Of a stretch of DNA of 64,000 bases, positions 55,287 to 64,000 are shown piece after piece. Source of the DNA: Bacteroidota bacterium (GTDB lineage Bacteria > Bacteroidota > Bacteroidia > AKYH767-A > OLB10). The stretch is taken from assembly GCA_016717325.1 (NCBI GenBank), contig JADKFV010000003.1:310001-374000 (forward strand). The letters run 5' to 3'. How positions within the stretch are numbered: position 1 is the first letter of the stretch; each line of letters starts with the position of its first letter. A program made the translations under genes and the position numbers. Below the pieces are notes generated by a model that saw only the letters and a list, made by a program, of their open reading frames with translations, was not told where the DNA came from and searched no databases.

Positions 55287-57176
55287 TTACTTAGCATTGG
55301 CCATCATTTCATCTATGGTCTCGCGCGTTACTGCATGATAGGTGGGCCGCGCTTTGTCATATATTTTGGCTGCGAATGCTCTGCCATTTTCGGTTTCGAG
55401 GAGTGCTGCAAAAAGTGGACGCACAAATTTTCTGCGGCCTACATTGCAAAGGAAATTTTCGATTTGTGCATTTGCTGCATCGTAATTGTTTTTAATAGCA
55501 AGTATGTACCACACGCATTGTATTTCGCTGTTTTGCGATTGTGTGAAATGGAAAGCTTTATCGAGTGCCGCCAATTTTTCGATTCCGAGTTTGGCATCGA
55601 AAGTACGGATAAGCTGTAACCAATTATGTGTAGAATAGCCTGCAGTATCTATTACAGCGGTGTTGCCCGATTTAGTAAATGCATCAGCATCTTGCTGCAC
55701 TTTAAAAAGTATTGCCGATTGTGGTGCGTTATAATTTTTTGGCAAACCATTTTCATAAACCCATGCACGAGCATTTATTTTGGAATAGGCCGCAGTATCA
55801 CCATCAAATAATTCATTGCGCACATGATTCAAAAACATTTCGGTGGTCATACTTTTAAATTTATTTTCTTCAAAATAGTTTTTAAGAAACGCATCGAATT
55901 TTTCGCGACCAACAATTGCTTCAATATTTTTTAAAAACAAACGCCCTTTTTCATACGCTATATCGCTCATGCCATCATCGGGATTGCGATTTTCTAAATG
56001 GAGGAAAAGTTTTGTGTCATCAGGATTATGCTCCAACAAATCGGTCATAGTTTCTTCCAAATCTTTGTAACCTAAATAAGCAAGCATATCAGCATAAGGT
56101 TTGCCATATATTTTTTCCATTATGCGATTTTCGAAATATACCGTAAAGCCTTCATTGAGCCAGAAATCGTTCCATGTGGCATTGGTAACCAAATTGCCCG
56201 ACCAAGAATGTGCCAGTTCATGTGCAACTAAAGCCACTAAAGATTTGTCACCGGCAATAATGGTGGGTGTGGCAAATGTAAGCCGCGGATTTTCCATGCC
56301 ACCAAAAGGAAAGCTTGGCGGAAGTACCAGCAAATCATATTTACCCCATGCATAAGGTCCGTACAATTCACCTGCAGCATTTATCATTGCAGGCATATCG
56401 GTCAATTCATTTGCACATGCATTAAGCAAACCGGGTTCTGCATATACTCCGCTAATAGCATTGTAACCATGGTATTGCACATGCCCTATAGCTAATGCCA
56501 TAAGGTATGACGACACAGGTTGAGGCATATTGAAATGATAAACACCATCGGCATGATAAACGGTATCGTTTTCGGCACTCATAAGCGCCATTAAATTTGT
56601 AGGGCACGTAACTGTGGCTGTATACGTAAATTTTATACCCGGGCTATCCTGAATGGGAATCCATGTGCGCGCAAGTATGGCTTCGGATTGTGTAAACATA
56701 AAAGGGAATTGTTTATCGTGCGTTTGCGATGGTTCAAGCCATTGGATTGCTGCAGCATCGGGCCGGGTTTTGTAGATGATTTTAACTTTGGTGGTAGCGG
56801 GTTTAATATTTACAACCAATGGTGTGCCTATTATACTATCCGATTTGCCTAATACATAATCAGTTTTAGTATTACCATCAATATACACTGCTTCGATGTT
56901 AAGATTTTGTGTGTCGAAAATTATTTTATCACCTCCGGTTTTATTTTCAATATCATATTCAGCAAAACCTGTGAGGATTTTATTTTCGAAATCTACTTTC
57001 AGGTTGAGGTTAAGTTTTTTAATAATGGCATCATTAAAATTTGAAAACGAATGAGGGTCGTTTCCGGCATTAATTTTTAACGGTGAAACACTTTTGGGTG
57101 TATTGTTACAACCAACAATATATAATGAAAGGACAAGCAAGAAAACAGAAATACGCATAGATTTTATTTTTAGCAA
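55287..57176 (-). CDS. M1 family metallo-aminopeptidase (lipoprotein)
   Basis: 629 residues. A signal peptide with lipobox (LYIVGC, Cys23) anchors it as a lipoprotein. The M1 signatures are GGMENPRL at 292-299 (substrate N-terminus recognition), HELAH at 319-323 and the zinc-ligand Glu in LNEGFT at 342. The C-terminal third is a leukotriene A4 hydrolase-type helical domain (DAFLKNYFEENKFKS, TTEMFLNHVRNELFDGD). It should trim N-terminal residues from peptides in the periplasm or at the surface. It is divergent from the TPP-controlled TonB receptor. An internal ATG seven residues in is an equal start. Confidence 0.92.
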   Translation of the reverse strand: MLKIKSMRISVFLLVLSLYIVGCNNTPKSVSPLKINAGNDPHSFSNFNDAIIKKLNLNLKVDFENKILTGFAEYDIENKTGGDKIIFDTQNLNIEAVYIDGNTKTDYVLGKSDSIIGTPLVVNIKPATTKVKIIYKTRPDAAAIQWLEPSQTHDKQFPFMFTQSEAILARTWIPIQDSPGIKFTYTATVTCPTNLMALMSAENDTVYHADGVYHFNMPQPVSSYLMALAIGHVQYHGYNAISGVYAEPGLLNACANELTDMPAMINAAGELYGPYAWGKYDLLVLPPSFPFGGMENPRLTFATPTIIAGDKSLVALVAHELAHSWSGNLVTNATWNDFWLNEGFTVYFENRIMEKIYGKPYADMLAYLGYKDLEETMTDLLEHNPDDTKLFLHLENRNPDDGMSDIAYEKGRLFLKNIEAIVGREKFDAFLKNYFEENKFKSMTTEMFLNHVRNELFDGDTAAYSKINARAWVYENGLPKNYNAPQSAILFKVQQDADAFTKSGNTAVIDTAGYSTHNWLQLIRTFDAKLGIEKLAALDKAFHFTQSQNSEIQCVWYILAIKNNYDAANAQIENFLCNVGRRKFVRPLFAALLETENGRAFAAKIYDKARPTYHAVTRETIDEMMANAK

Positions 57177-57241
57177 AGTAAAGTTTTTGCTGCGGAATAA
57201 TTATCTATAAAAGAAAATATACGTTAATGTTTAAAGAAGAT

Positions 57242-57249
57242 TATCTTTG
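57242..57249 (+). promoter_or_regulatory. Promoter -7 box upstream of the TPP riboswitch
   Basis: TATCTTTG fits TAnnTTTG exactly and ends 8 bases before the predicted aptamer, where a transcription start is expected. A -33 element is not clear. Confidence 0.5.
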
Positions 57250-57257
57250 CAACAGTT

Positions 57258-57345
57258 AAAGGGGTGTCCACTTTGCGGACTGAGATAATACCCTCACACC
57301 TGAACAGGATAATGCCTGCGTAGGAATTAACGTGAGTTGCTAATT
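57258..57345 (+). promoter_or_regulatory. TPP (THI element) riboswitch
   Basis: The sequence contains the conserved THI-box words in order: ggggtgtcc-(loop)-ggactgagata at 57261-57287, ataccctcacacctgaac across 57286-57306, and aggataatgcctgcgtagg at 57306-57324. This is the thiamin pyrophosphate aptamer. It lies about 40 bases before the ATG of the TonB receptor, so TPP binding should lower its expression. An anti-terminator or RBS-masking arm cannot be assigned with confidence. Confidence 0.92.
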
Positions 57346-57383
57346 TACTTTTCTGCAAAGTTCCTCCCACAAATTTTATTAAG

Positions 57384-59831
57384 ATGAAAAAATTAGTTTT
57401 CGCAACTGCCATTTTGCTTTGCGGATTGATGAGTTCAACTTTTGCCCAAATTGTTGTATCGGGAATAATTACTGATGTGAACAAGAATGCAATTGTTGGT
57501 GCATCCATCCAATTGGAACCTACTATGTATGCAACCACAAGTGATGCTTCGGGAAAATTTTATCTCAACAAAATTAGACCCGGTACCTATACTGTAAAAG
57601 TTTTTAGGCTGGGATATAAATCCTATGAAGCAGTTATTGAAATATTGCAAGCATACGAAATACAAATAGTATTGCAACCTGTATTGTATATAAATAATGA
57701 AATTACTGTAACAGCGCTGCGCAAAGGAAACAGCGATATGATGACTTCGGTAACAATTAATAAAGAGGAAATTGAAGAACGAAATACAGGAGTTGATATT
57801 CCTTTTTTACTGGAGCAAACTCCATCCGTAATTGCTACCTCCGATGCAGGCACCGGAATTGGTTATACCGGATTGCGCATTCGCGGAACCGATGCCACCC
57901 GTATAAACGTAACTCTCAATGGTGTACCCTTGAACGATGCTGAGTCGCAACAATTGTATTGGGTCGATTTGCCCGATGTGGCTTCTTCTATGCAAAACAT
58001 ACAGGTGCAACGCGGTGTGGGAACATCAACTAACGGAGGTTCGGCATTTGGTGGCTCGGTAAATATGTTGTTGCAGCGCGAAACCGAAAAGCCATATTCA
58101 ACGGTTCAACTTGCAAGTGGATCGTTTAATACTTTCAAAAGGAATATTTCATTTGGTACGGGCTTGATAAAAAATCATTTTTATTTTAATGGTCGGTTGT
58201 CGAAAATAAATAGCGATGGATATGTAGATAGAAGTAGTGCTGACTTGCAATCATACATGCTGCAAACAGGGTATGCCGGTCAACGGTTTTCTATACATGT
58301 AATGATGATGGATGGAAAGGAAAAAACATATCAGGCCTGGAATGGTATTCCTGAGTCGCGCTGGAACAATGATACTCAAAGCATGCTGGCGTACATTAAC
58401 CGTAATGGACTCGATAGCACGGAGGCTTTCAACTTGCTAAACAGCGGTACTACTTACAATTATTTCGATTACAAAAACCAAACCGATAATTACCGTCAAA
58501 CACATTATCAATTGCAAACGGTATTTGATATTAATGCAAAAAACCTTTTACAGGTATCCCTGCATTATACCAAAGGACGTGGATATTATGAGGAGTATAA
58601 AAAACAGCAAACATTAGCCGACTACAGTATAACCAATACTGTATACGATGGAGATACGATTTTGGAAAGCGATATTATCAGGCAGAAATGGCTCGACAAC
58701 GATTTTTATGGTTTTATTTTTTCGATTAGTTCGCAGGTTAATACCAAGCTCGAATTGATAAATGGCGGAGGGTATAATATTTATGATGGCAAACATTTTG
58801 GCGATGTCATTTGGTATCAGTTTGTAAATCCCAAATTGGACCATGTGCGATATTATAGCGATAATGCAATAAAGCATGATTACCATTATTTCTTAAAAGC
58901 AATTTATACTTACAATAAATGGAAAGCACTTATTGATTTACAATATCGTGGTGTGAAATATTCTTTCGAAGGCAAAAACGAGTTGTTAATGTTATCGCAG
59001 CAAAAAACAAATCTCCATTTTTTCAACCCAAAAGCCGGATTAAGTTATGCGCCCAATCAAAGGGAAACAGGTTTTGTAAGTGTGAGTGTTGGCAACAAAG
59101 AACCATCGCGCGATGATTATGTAAACTCCTCTCCACTAACACGACCAAAGCACGAATCGCTGATTGATATTGAAAGCGGATACACTTATACAAAAAGTAA
59201 GTGGATGGCAAAAGCAAATTATTTTTTAATGTTATATAAAAATCAACTGGCTTTGAGTGGAAAAATTAACGATGTGGGCGAATATACCCGTGTGAATATT
59301 GCTAATAGTTTTCGTGAGGGAATTGAAATTGAAATGATGTATAAACCATTCAGGAAAGTAACGTTAAATGGTAACATTACTTTAAGCAGAAATAAGATAA
59401 AGCAGTTTGACGAGTTTGTAGATAATTATGACGATGGCTCTCAAAACCAAATTACGCATAACAATGTAGATGTTTCGTTTTCGCCTGCTACTACAGGTTT
59501 TGTATCCTGTATGTATTCTGTAACAAGTTTTTTGAAACTTAACTATGAAATAAAATATGTAGGCAAGCAACATTTGGATAACACCCAAAACGAAGCGAAA
59601 ATGCTTCCACAATATCTAGTCAATGGTGCTTCGGTGATTTTGGAAAAAGAGTTTAAGAGCATCGGAGTTATACAATTGAATGTTAGGATAAATAATTTGC
59701 TTGATAAGAAATATGTCAGCAACGGATATACTTATGGTTATATTTATGGTAATGAAAGAATTACGGAGAATTTTTATTTCCCGCAAGCAGGGCGAAATTT
59801 TGTTATGCAGTTTGTTTGGAAAATGAATTGA
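57384..59831 (+). CDS. TonB-dependent outer-membrane receptor, probable thiamin transporter
   Basis: 815 residues. Signal peptide (LVFATAILLCGLMSSTFAQ), CarboxypepD_reg-like domain at about 23-105 (GIITDVNKNAIVGASIQLEP, SGKFYLNKIRPGTYTV), plug at about 110-225 (GYTGLRIRGTDATRINVTLN, FGGSVNMLLQR), then a 22-strand-type barrel ending in GRNFVMQFVWKMN. The TPP riboswitch directly upstream makes thiamin or a precursor the likely cargo, as for the predicted Omr1-type receptors of Bacteroidota. A partner inner-membrane transporter is not in the window. The barrel is intact and of normal length. Confidence 0.93.
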   Translation: MKKLVFATAILLCGLMSSTFAQIVVSGIITDVNKNAIVGASIQLEPTMYATTSDASGKFYLNKIRPGTYTVKVFRLGYKSYEAVIEILQAYEIQIVLQPVLYINNEITVTALRKGNSDMMTSVTINKEEIEERNTGVDIPFLLEQTPSVIATSDAGTGIGYTGLRIRGTDATRINVTLNGVPLNDAESQQLYWVDLPDVASSMQNIQVQRGVGTSTNGGSAFGGSVNMLLQRETEKPYSTVQLASGSFNTFKRNISFGTGLIKNHFYFNGRLSKINSDGYVDRSSADLQSYMLQTGYAGQRFSIHVMMMDGKEKTYQAWNGIPESRWNNDTQSMLAYINRNGLDSTEAFNLLNSGTTYNYFDYKNQTDNYRQTHYQLQTVFDINAKNLLQVSLHYTKGRGYYEEYKKQQTLADYSITNTVYDGDTILESDIIRQKWLDNDFYGFIFSISSQVNTKLELINGGGYNIYDGKHFGDVIWYQFVNPKLDHVRYYSDNAIKHDYHYFLKAIYTYNKWKALIDLQYRGVKYSFEGKNELLMLSQQKTNLHFFNPKAGLSYAPNQRETGFVSVSVGNKEPSRDDYVNSSPLTRPKHESLIDIESGYTYTKSKWMAKANYFLMLYKNQLALSGKINDVGEYTRVNIANSFREGIEIEMMYKPFRKVTLNGNITLSRNKIKQFDEFVDNYDDGSQNQITHNNVDVSFSPATTGFVSCMYSVTSFLKLNYEIKYVGKQHLDNTQNEAKMLPQYLVNGASVILEKEFKSIGVIQLNVRINNLLDKKYVSNGYTYGYIYGNERITENFYFPQAGRNFVMQFVWKMN

Positions 59832-59889
59832 AGAAAATTGTGAGTGGTCCTGCACAAAAGGGTGTGCCTATTTTTACCGCAAGTAATTA

Positions 59890-60300
59890 GAGATTTTTTT
59901 ACCGCAAAGAGCGCAAAAGAATACCGCAAAAGGCGCAAAGAATTAGGATGTTTTTTTTACCCCAAAGAATAATAGTGTTGTTTTTTTACCGCAAAGAGCG
60001 CAAAAGAATACCGCAAAAGGCGCAAAGAATTAGGATGGTTTTTTTTACCCCAAAGAATAATAGTGTTTTTTTTTACCGCAAAGGGAGCAAAAGAATACCG
60101 CAAAAGGCGCAAAGAAATAGGATGGTTTTTTTACCGCAAAAGGCGCAAAGAATTAGAATGCTTTTTTTATATTGCAAATGACGCAATGTTTCTTTGAACT
60201 ATCGCAAATTAATACTTTGTATTCTTTGCGATTCCTTCTTTGCGCTCTTTGCGGTAAAATATTTTTCTCTTTGCGGTAAAATATTTTTCTCTATGCGGCA
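59890..60300. repeat. Tandem and inverted accgcaaag/ggcgcaaag repeat
   Basis: Three direct units of about 85-90 bases (starting near 59896, 59986 and 60073) carry accgcaaagagcgcaaaag-ataccgcaaaaggcgcaaagaat. An inverted set (ctttgcgctctttgcggtaa, then two more ctttgcggtaaaatattttt copies) lies at 60232-60310. Short frames through the array are repeat artefacts. The array occupies most of the 481-base gap between the TonB receptor and dsbD. Confidence 0.8.
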
Positions 60301-60470
60301 AAATATTTTTTTCTATAAAGAAGCACTCTTTCTTTTTTCGAAACGGCAAACACCTTCGTCAAGGAATTTTGAATACGTTTCTACATCAGGTGTGTAGCCA
60401 CGAGGCTTTGCAAGAATACGTTCGTTATGATCGAGCAGAACATAGTATGGTTGCGTATTCGATAAGTATT

Positions 60471-62408
60471 TTACGGTTTGTAAATCGCTCCATTTTGTCC
60501 GGTTGTTTTTACTTGTTTTTCGCTGTAAGGAGATTTTTGAACACCACCATCTAACGTCTTTTTATCGTCAACATAAAGCGAAATCAAAACATAATTTTCT
60601 GAAATACGCTTCAATATTTTTGGGTCTACCCAAACGTTGTCTTCCATTTTACGGCAGTTTACACATGCCCATCCGGTAAAGTCTATCATCACCGGTTTGT
60701 TTTGAGCTTTGGCATAAGCCATTCCTTCATCGTAATCGTGAAAGCAATTTAAATTGTGAGGGCATTCATGAGTACCGGTTATCCATTCTTTGTAAAAGTC
60801 GGGTGGAGGAAAACCGCTGATGATGCGCAAAGGTGCGCCCCACAAACCGGGTATTAAATACATAGTAAAAGTAAAAGTGAGAATGGCGAATACCAAACGC
60901 GGAGTGGAAATAAATGGTAAGTCGCTATCGTGCGAAAATTTTAATTTGCCTATGAGGTACAATCCCATCAAACCAAAAATGACAATCCAAATAGCCAGAA
61001 ATGTTTCGCGTCTTAATATTCCCCAGTGATATGCCAAATCAACATTAGATAAAAACTTCATGGCCAATGCAAGTTCAATAAAACCTAAACAAACTTTTAC
61101 CGAGTTAAGCCAGCCTCCCGACTTTGGTAAAGTATTTAACCAACTTGGAAACATGGCAAACAACGCAAACGGCAAAGCAAGTACACGCGAAAAACCAAAC
61201 ATGCCAACAGCAGGACCAATCACCGAACCGCTTTGAGCGGCTTCAACAAGCAATGTTCCTATGATAGGGCCGGTGCACGAAAATGAAACAAGTGATAATG
61301 TGAAAGCCATAAAAAAAATCCCCAGCAGGCCTCCTTTATCACTTTGCGAATCGGCTTTGTTGACCCACGATGAGGGCAATACAATTTCGAATGCGCCAAA
61401 AAACGACAATGCAAAAATTATAAATATGACGAAGAAGAGTAAGTTGAAAAAAGAGTTACTCGCCATTTCGTTCAATGCGGATGGGCCGGCAATTAATGTA
61501 ACAAGCAAGCCCAACGAAACATAAATGGCAATAATAGAAGATGCATAAATTATTGCGTTACTAATTCCTTTTGCGCGCGTAGGGCTGCGCTTGGTAAAAA
61601 AACTTACTGTCATTGGTATCATAGGAAACACGCATGGTGTAAGCAATGCAAGCAGTCCACCTAAAAAGGATAAAATGAAAGTGCCCAACAAAGAGCCGGC
61701 AGAATAATTTTCATCTACATTTTCCGAACATTCTTTTTCTAAAATTGATGGATCGCTCGATGGAGGTAATTTTGTTGGCGGTGCTACCACTGCTACGTTT
61801 GTAGTGGTATCTTGTTCGTCTATCAATATCGAACCGGTATTTGTTGTGTCGTCATTTACACTTTTAACATCGCAAGTTTCTTCTTTCGAGTCTTTATTTA
61901 TTTGGCAAACAATTTCTACATCGGTAGGTGCAAGGCAGCTTTCATCATTACATGCCTGATAATTTAACGTGCCTTTCACTTTGAATGGCGCCTTACAAAT
62001 GATTTGTATTTTTTGTGAAAACGTTACACTTTTTTGATAGTACTTGAGAGTGGTTTTTGTTATGGGTTCAAATTCCTCATCGGGTTTTGGCTCGGTTACT
62101 TTGCCAATAAGCTTGTAAAATTTTTTGTTTTCTTTCAGATCAAACACCGTGGGCAACCCAAAATCACCAGTGTGAAATTGTGAAAACACATGCCAGTGCT
62201 CGTCAATCTTGGCAGTGAATAATAACGTAGCTTCATCGGCATTTTTTTGTTCTACTTTGAAACTCCATTTTATCGGATCTACAATTTGTGCCTTGGCAGA
62301 AAAAATATTGATAAGTAAAACCAGTGATAAAATGAATTTCGGAAAATGTTTTGACATAGCATTCTTGATTTTTGTGGCGACAAATATAAAAATAACATAG
62401 TATTGCAC
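60471..62408 (-). CDS. DsbD-like thiol:disulfide interchange protein (C-terminus frameshifted)
   Basis: 645 residues in this frame. Signal peptide, then an N-terminal DsbD-alpha-like domain (WSFKVEQKNADEATLLFTAK, VKGTLNYQACNDESCLAPTD). An eight-helix transmembrane reductase core follows (about 225-510, LTPCVFPMIPMTVSFFTKR). The C-terminal thioredoxin-like domain has the redox pair in FTGWACVNCRKMED. The frame breaks at T4 (60493-60496). With five, the thioredoxin domain completes as TGQKWSDLQTVKYLSNTQPY and on to a stop at 60315-60313. The family passes electrons from the cytoplasm to periplasmic thiols. The start may be the ATG 17 codons in (MSKHFPKFILSLVLLINIFS). Confidence 0.9.
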   Translation of the reverse strand: MQYYVIFIFVATKIKNAMSKHFPKFILSLVLLINIFSAKAQIVDPIKWSFKVEQKNADEATLLFTAKIDEHWHVFSQFHTGDFGLPTVFDLKENKKFYKLIGKVTEPKPDEEFEPITKTTLKYYQKSVTFSQKIQIICKAPFKVKGTLNYQACNDESCLAPTDVEIVCQINKDSKEETCDVKSVNDDTTNTGSILIDEQDTTTNVAVVAPPTKLPPSSDPSILEKECSENVDENYSAGSLLGTFILSFLGGLLALLTPCVFPMIPMTVSFFTKRSPTRAKGISNAIIYASSIIAIYVSLGLLVTLIAGPSALNEMASNSFFNLLFFVIFIIFALSFFGAFEIVLPSSWVNKADSQSDKGGLLGIFFMAFTLSLVSFSCTGPIIGTLLVEAAQSGSVIGPAVGMFGFSRVLALPFALFAMFPSWLNTLPKSGGWLNSVKVCLGFIELALAMKFLSNVDLAYHWGILRRETFLAIWIVIFGLMGLYLIGKLKFSHDSDLPFISTPRLVFAILTFTFTMYLIPGLWGAPLRIISGFPPPDFYKEWITGTHECPHNLNCFHDYDEGMAYAKAQNKPVMIDFTGWACVNCRKMEDNVWVDPKILKRISENYVLISLYVDDKKTLDGGVQKSPYSEKQVKTTGQNGAIYKP

Positions 62409-62438
62409 GTGTTTAATATGAGTTAAAGCAAAATAAAT

Positions 62439-63080
62439 ATGGATGAATTTTTACGTACAGGCCACGCCATTGTTGGTACTTTGGTTTTGGTTTTGGGATT
62501 TTTGCAAATAGTTTTGAAAAAAGGAGGTAAATATCACCGAATGATGGGGGTGACTTACGTGCTATGTATGACTGTTGTGATTTCTTCAGGAATTGTAATT
62601 GGTTCGGTTATGATTGGTTTTATTGGCGCATTTGGTTATTACTTTTGCCTCACAGGATTTTTATTTGCCCATGGAAAAAGCAATTTAAAAACTTCGGTTC
62701 AAAAAGGTGTGGTAATAGCAGGTGCACTTTTAAATTTATACATGTTGTATTTTGCCATTGAAACTTTTATGAGTGGTGACATAAATTCGGGCATAATATT
62801 TTCTGTTTTTACTTTTATATTTTTTGCAACTTCTATACCCGATGTTATGCAATATGTTTTGCTGAGGCCGGTAAAAAAAATGTATAACCATAAAATGAAC
62901 TGGTACTTCGAACATTTTAAACGAATGTATATTTCTTATATAATGGCAACTACAGCTTTTACAGTAATACAAAACATATTTCCAATCGCAATAATGAATT
63001 GGTTGGTGCCAACAGCATTGGGTACAATATTTATTTTCATCAGTGTGCGCCAGCAAAAAGCAAAAATGAAAATAGTGTAA
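62439..63080 (+). CDS. Multi-pass membrane protein, DUF2306-like
   Basis: 213 residues with six or seven hydrophobic segments. An N-terminal HAIVGTLVLVLGFLQIVLKK is followed by KYHRMMGVTYVLCMTVVIS, a His-Arg-x(2)-Gly-x(2)-Tyr pattern like that of DUF2306 proteins. Later segments include YFEHFKRMYISYIMATTAFT. The assignment is tentative; function unknown. It is divergent from dsbD with a short shared upstream region. Confidence 0.65.
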   Translation: MDEFLRTGHAIVGTLVLVLGFLQIVLKKGGKYHRMMGVTYVLCMTVVISSGIVIGSVMIGFIGAFGYYFCLTGFLFAHGKSNLKTSVQKGVVIAGALLNLYMLYFAIETFMSGDINSGIIFSVFTFIFFATSIPDVMQYVLLRPVKKMYNHKMNWYFEHFKRMYISYIMATTAFTVIQNIFPIAIMNWLVPTALGTIFIFISVRQQKAKMKIV

Positions 63081-63102
63081 TGATTTTTTGAGTCTGAAAA
63101 TT

Positions 63103-64000
63103 TTAACTCCACAGATAATAGCAAATACAAACCGAAAAAATAATTCCTGCTAAGTCGGCAAGCAACATAACCGGAATAGAATATCGTGTATCTTTTATTG
63201 CTACCGAACCAAAGTAAAGCGCCACTACGTAGAAAGTAGTTTCGCTTGAGCCTTGCAACACACAAACCATTTTGCCAATAAACGAATCGGGGCCGTAAGT
63301 GCGCATGGCATCAATCATAAATCCACGTGCACCTCCCGCACTGAACGGCCGCAAAAGCGCTGTGGGCAAACCTTCTGCCCATTGTGTATCCATGCCGGTA
63401 AAAGCTATAAATGTTTTTATGGGATTAATAACCAAATCGAATGCACCACTGGTACGCAACAAACTTACTGCAACCAGCATGCCCACCATGTAAGGAATAA
63501 TTCGCACCGCAGTTTCGAATCCACCTTTGGCACCTTCTACAAATGAATCGAAAATATTTATGCGTTTATACATGCCTCCTGCAACTATTATTAAAAAAAC
63601 AAAGAGAATGGCACCGTTGCTAAACGAGTCGGAAAATTGTTCTAAGGCAAAGGCCGGCAACGATTTTAAATACCAAACAAAAACGGTTAACAGAGAAGTA
63701 ATGATAAACAGCGGAAAGAAAATTAATGGTTGAAGAATGTTGATGCGTTGTTTGAAAGAGGTTATTAACATGGCCGTTAACGAACACACAAAAGTGGAAA
63801 GTATGAGTGGAATAAAAATTTCGTTGGGACTCATAGAACCATTGGCCGCGCGCACAGCAATAATAGAAACCGGTATTAATGTTAGGCCCGAAGCATGCAA
63901 AGCAAGAAACATAATTTGTGCATCGGTGGCTTTGTCTTTGTTTGGATTAATGTCTTGCAAACTCTGCATGGCTTTTAAACCAAAAGGAGTTGCTGCATTA
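63103..64000 (-). CDS. Nucleoside-recognition/spore maturation SpmA-SpmB-type membrane protein (5' end outside window)
   Basis: 288 residues from the ATG at 63969, but the frame continues to 64000 as NAATPFGLKA, so the start lies past the right edge. Gate-domain signatures are ALHASGLTLIPVSIIAVRA, a middle KGGFETAVRIIPYMVGMLVA and RPFSAGGARGFMIDAMRTYG, with the conserved QGSSETTFYVVALYFGSVAI near the C-terminus. Bacteroidota carry SpmA and SpmB fused in one protein of about 400 residues, which fits. The family is named for Bacillus spore maturation genes, but its substrate here is unknown. Confidence 0.9.
   Translation of the reverse strand, partial: NAATPFGLKAMQSLQDINPNKDKATDAQIMFLALHASGLTLIPVSIIAVRAANGSMSPNEIFIPLILSTFVCSLTAMLITSFKQRINILQPLIFFPLFIITSLLTVFVWYLKSLPAFALEQFSDSFSNGAILFVFLIIVAGGMYKRINIFDSFVEGAKGGFETAVRIIPYMVGMLVAVSLLRTSGAFDLVINPIKTFIAFTGMDTQWAEGLPTALLRPFSAGGARGFMIDAMRTYGPDSFIGKMVCVLQGSSETTFYVVALYFGSVAIKDTRYSIPVMLLADLAGIIFSVCICYYLWS

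Noticed and set aside
59948..60181. Open frame of 77 codons in the accgcaaag array
   Set aside because: Its translation is a repeated RKxxKRIPQKAQR pattern from the tandem units; no start context or relatives.
59890..60310. Possible CRISPR array
   Set aside because: Units are imperfect, with no constant repeat and unique spacers of fixed length, and there are no cas genes.

Overview
This window is a piece of a Bacteroidota genome, most likely from the Chitinophagales/Sphingobacteriia side of the phylum. This is judged from the AT-rich sequence, the absence of Shine-Dalgarno-like leaders, many secreted proteins with C-terminal type IX secretion (T9SS) sorting domains, SprB/PKD/Ig-like modules, DUF4476, a CarboxypepD_reg-type TonB receptor and TAnnTTTG promoter boxes. 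No rRNA, tRNA, CRISPR array, prophage or intact transposase was recognised.

Layout. 1-2396: start of a large secreted PKD/SprB/beta-helix protein that runs off the left edge. 2.7-12.4 kb: mostly core genes (dusB, a CPBP membrane protease, a DUF4197 gene broken by one base, a comB-gcvT-glycosyltransferase operon on the minus strand, DUF4476, DUF423, an M6-like secreted metalloprotease). 12.6 kb: a cluster of six perfect hairpins. 13-22.5 kb: a GH9 cellulase and a PQQ-type sugar dehydrogenase, both secreted T9SS cargo, around threonine aldolase, a methyltransferase and a decaying envelope gene with two nonsense codons. 22.7-28.5 kb: a minus-strand block with an ECF42-type sigma factor, its YCII/DGPF partner and small VOC, DinB, SRPBCC and DUF1761 proteins, interrupted by a four-helix-bundle gene between mirror-image minisatellites. 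29-40.3 kb: surface-protein genes, three of which share a nearly identical ~440-base PKD/Ig block, plus a possible clan CD (caspase-like) peptidase. 40.4-52.6 kb: one giant adhesin of about 4070 codons (BNR propeller, PKD, 20 SprB-type modules, two lamin-tail domains, T9SS tail). 53-64 kb: prmA-cinA, an M1 aminopeptidase lipoprotein, a TPP riboswitch upstream of a TonB receptor (probable thiamin uptake), a DsbD-like reductase, and two membrane proteins, the last running off the right edge.

Two themes stand out. First, at least 18 single-base frame disruptions split otherwise convincing genes. Fifteen are apparent losses, and 13 of the 18 lie in homopolymers. Most look like read or assembly errors, so the split entries below should be read as pieces of longer genes. 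Three in-frame nonsense codons in two other genes are a different kind of event. Second, about 30 kb is devoted to modular surface proteins whose domains have been copied between and within genes, including lamin-tail domains that appear to be inserted inside SprB repeats.
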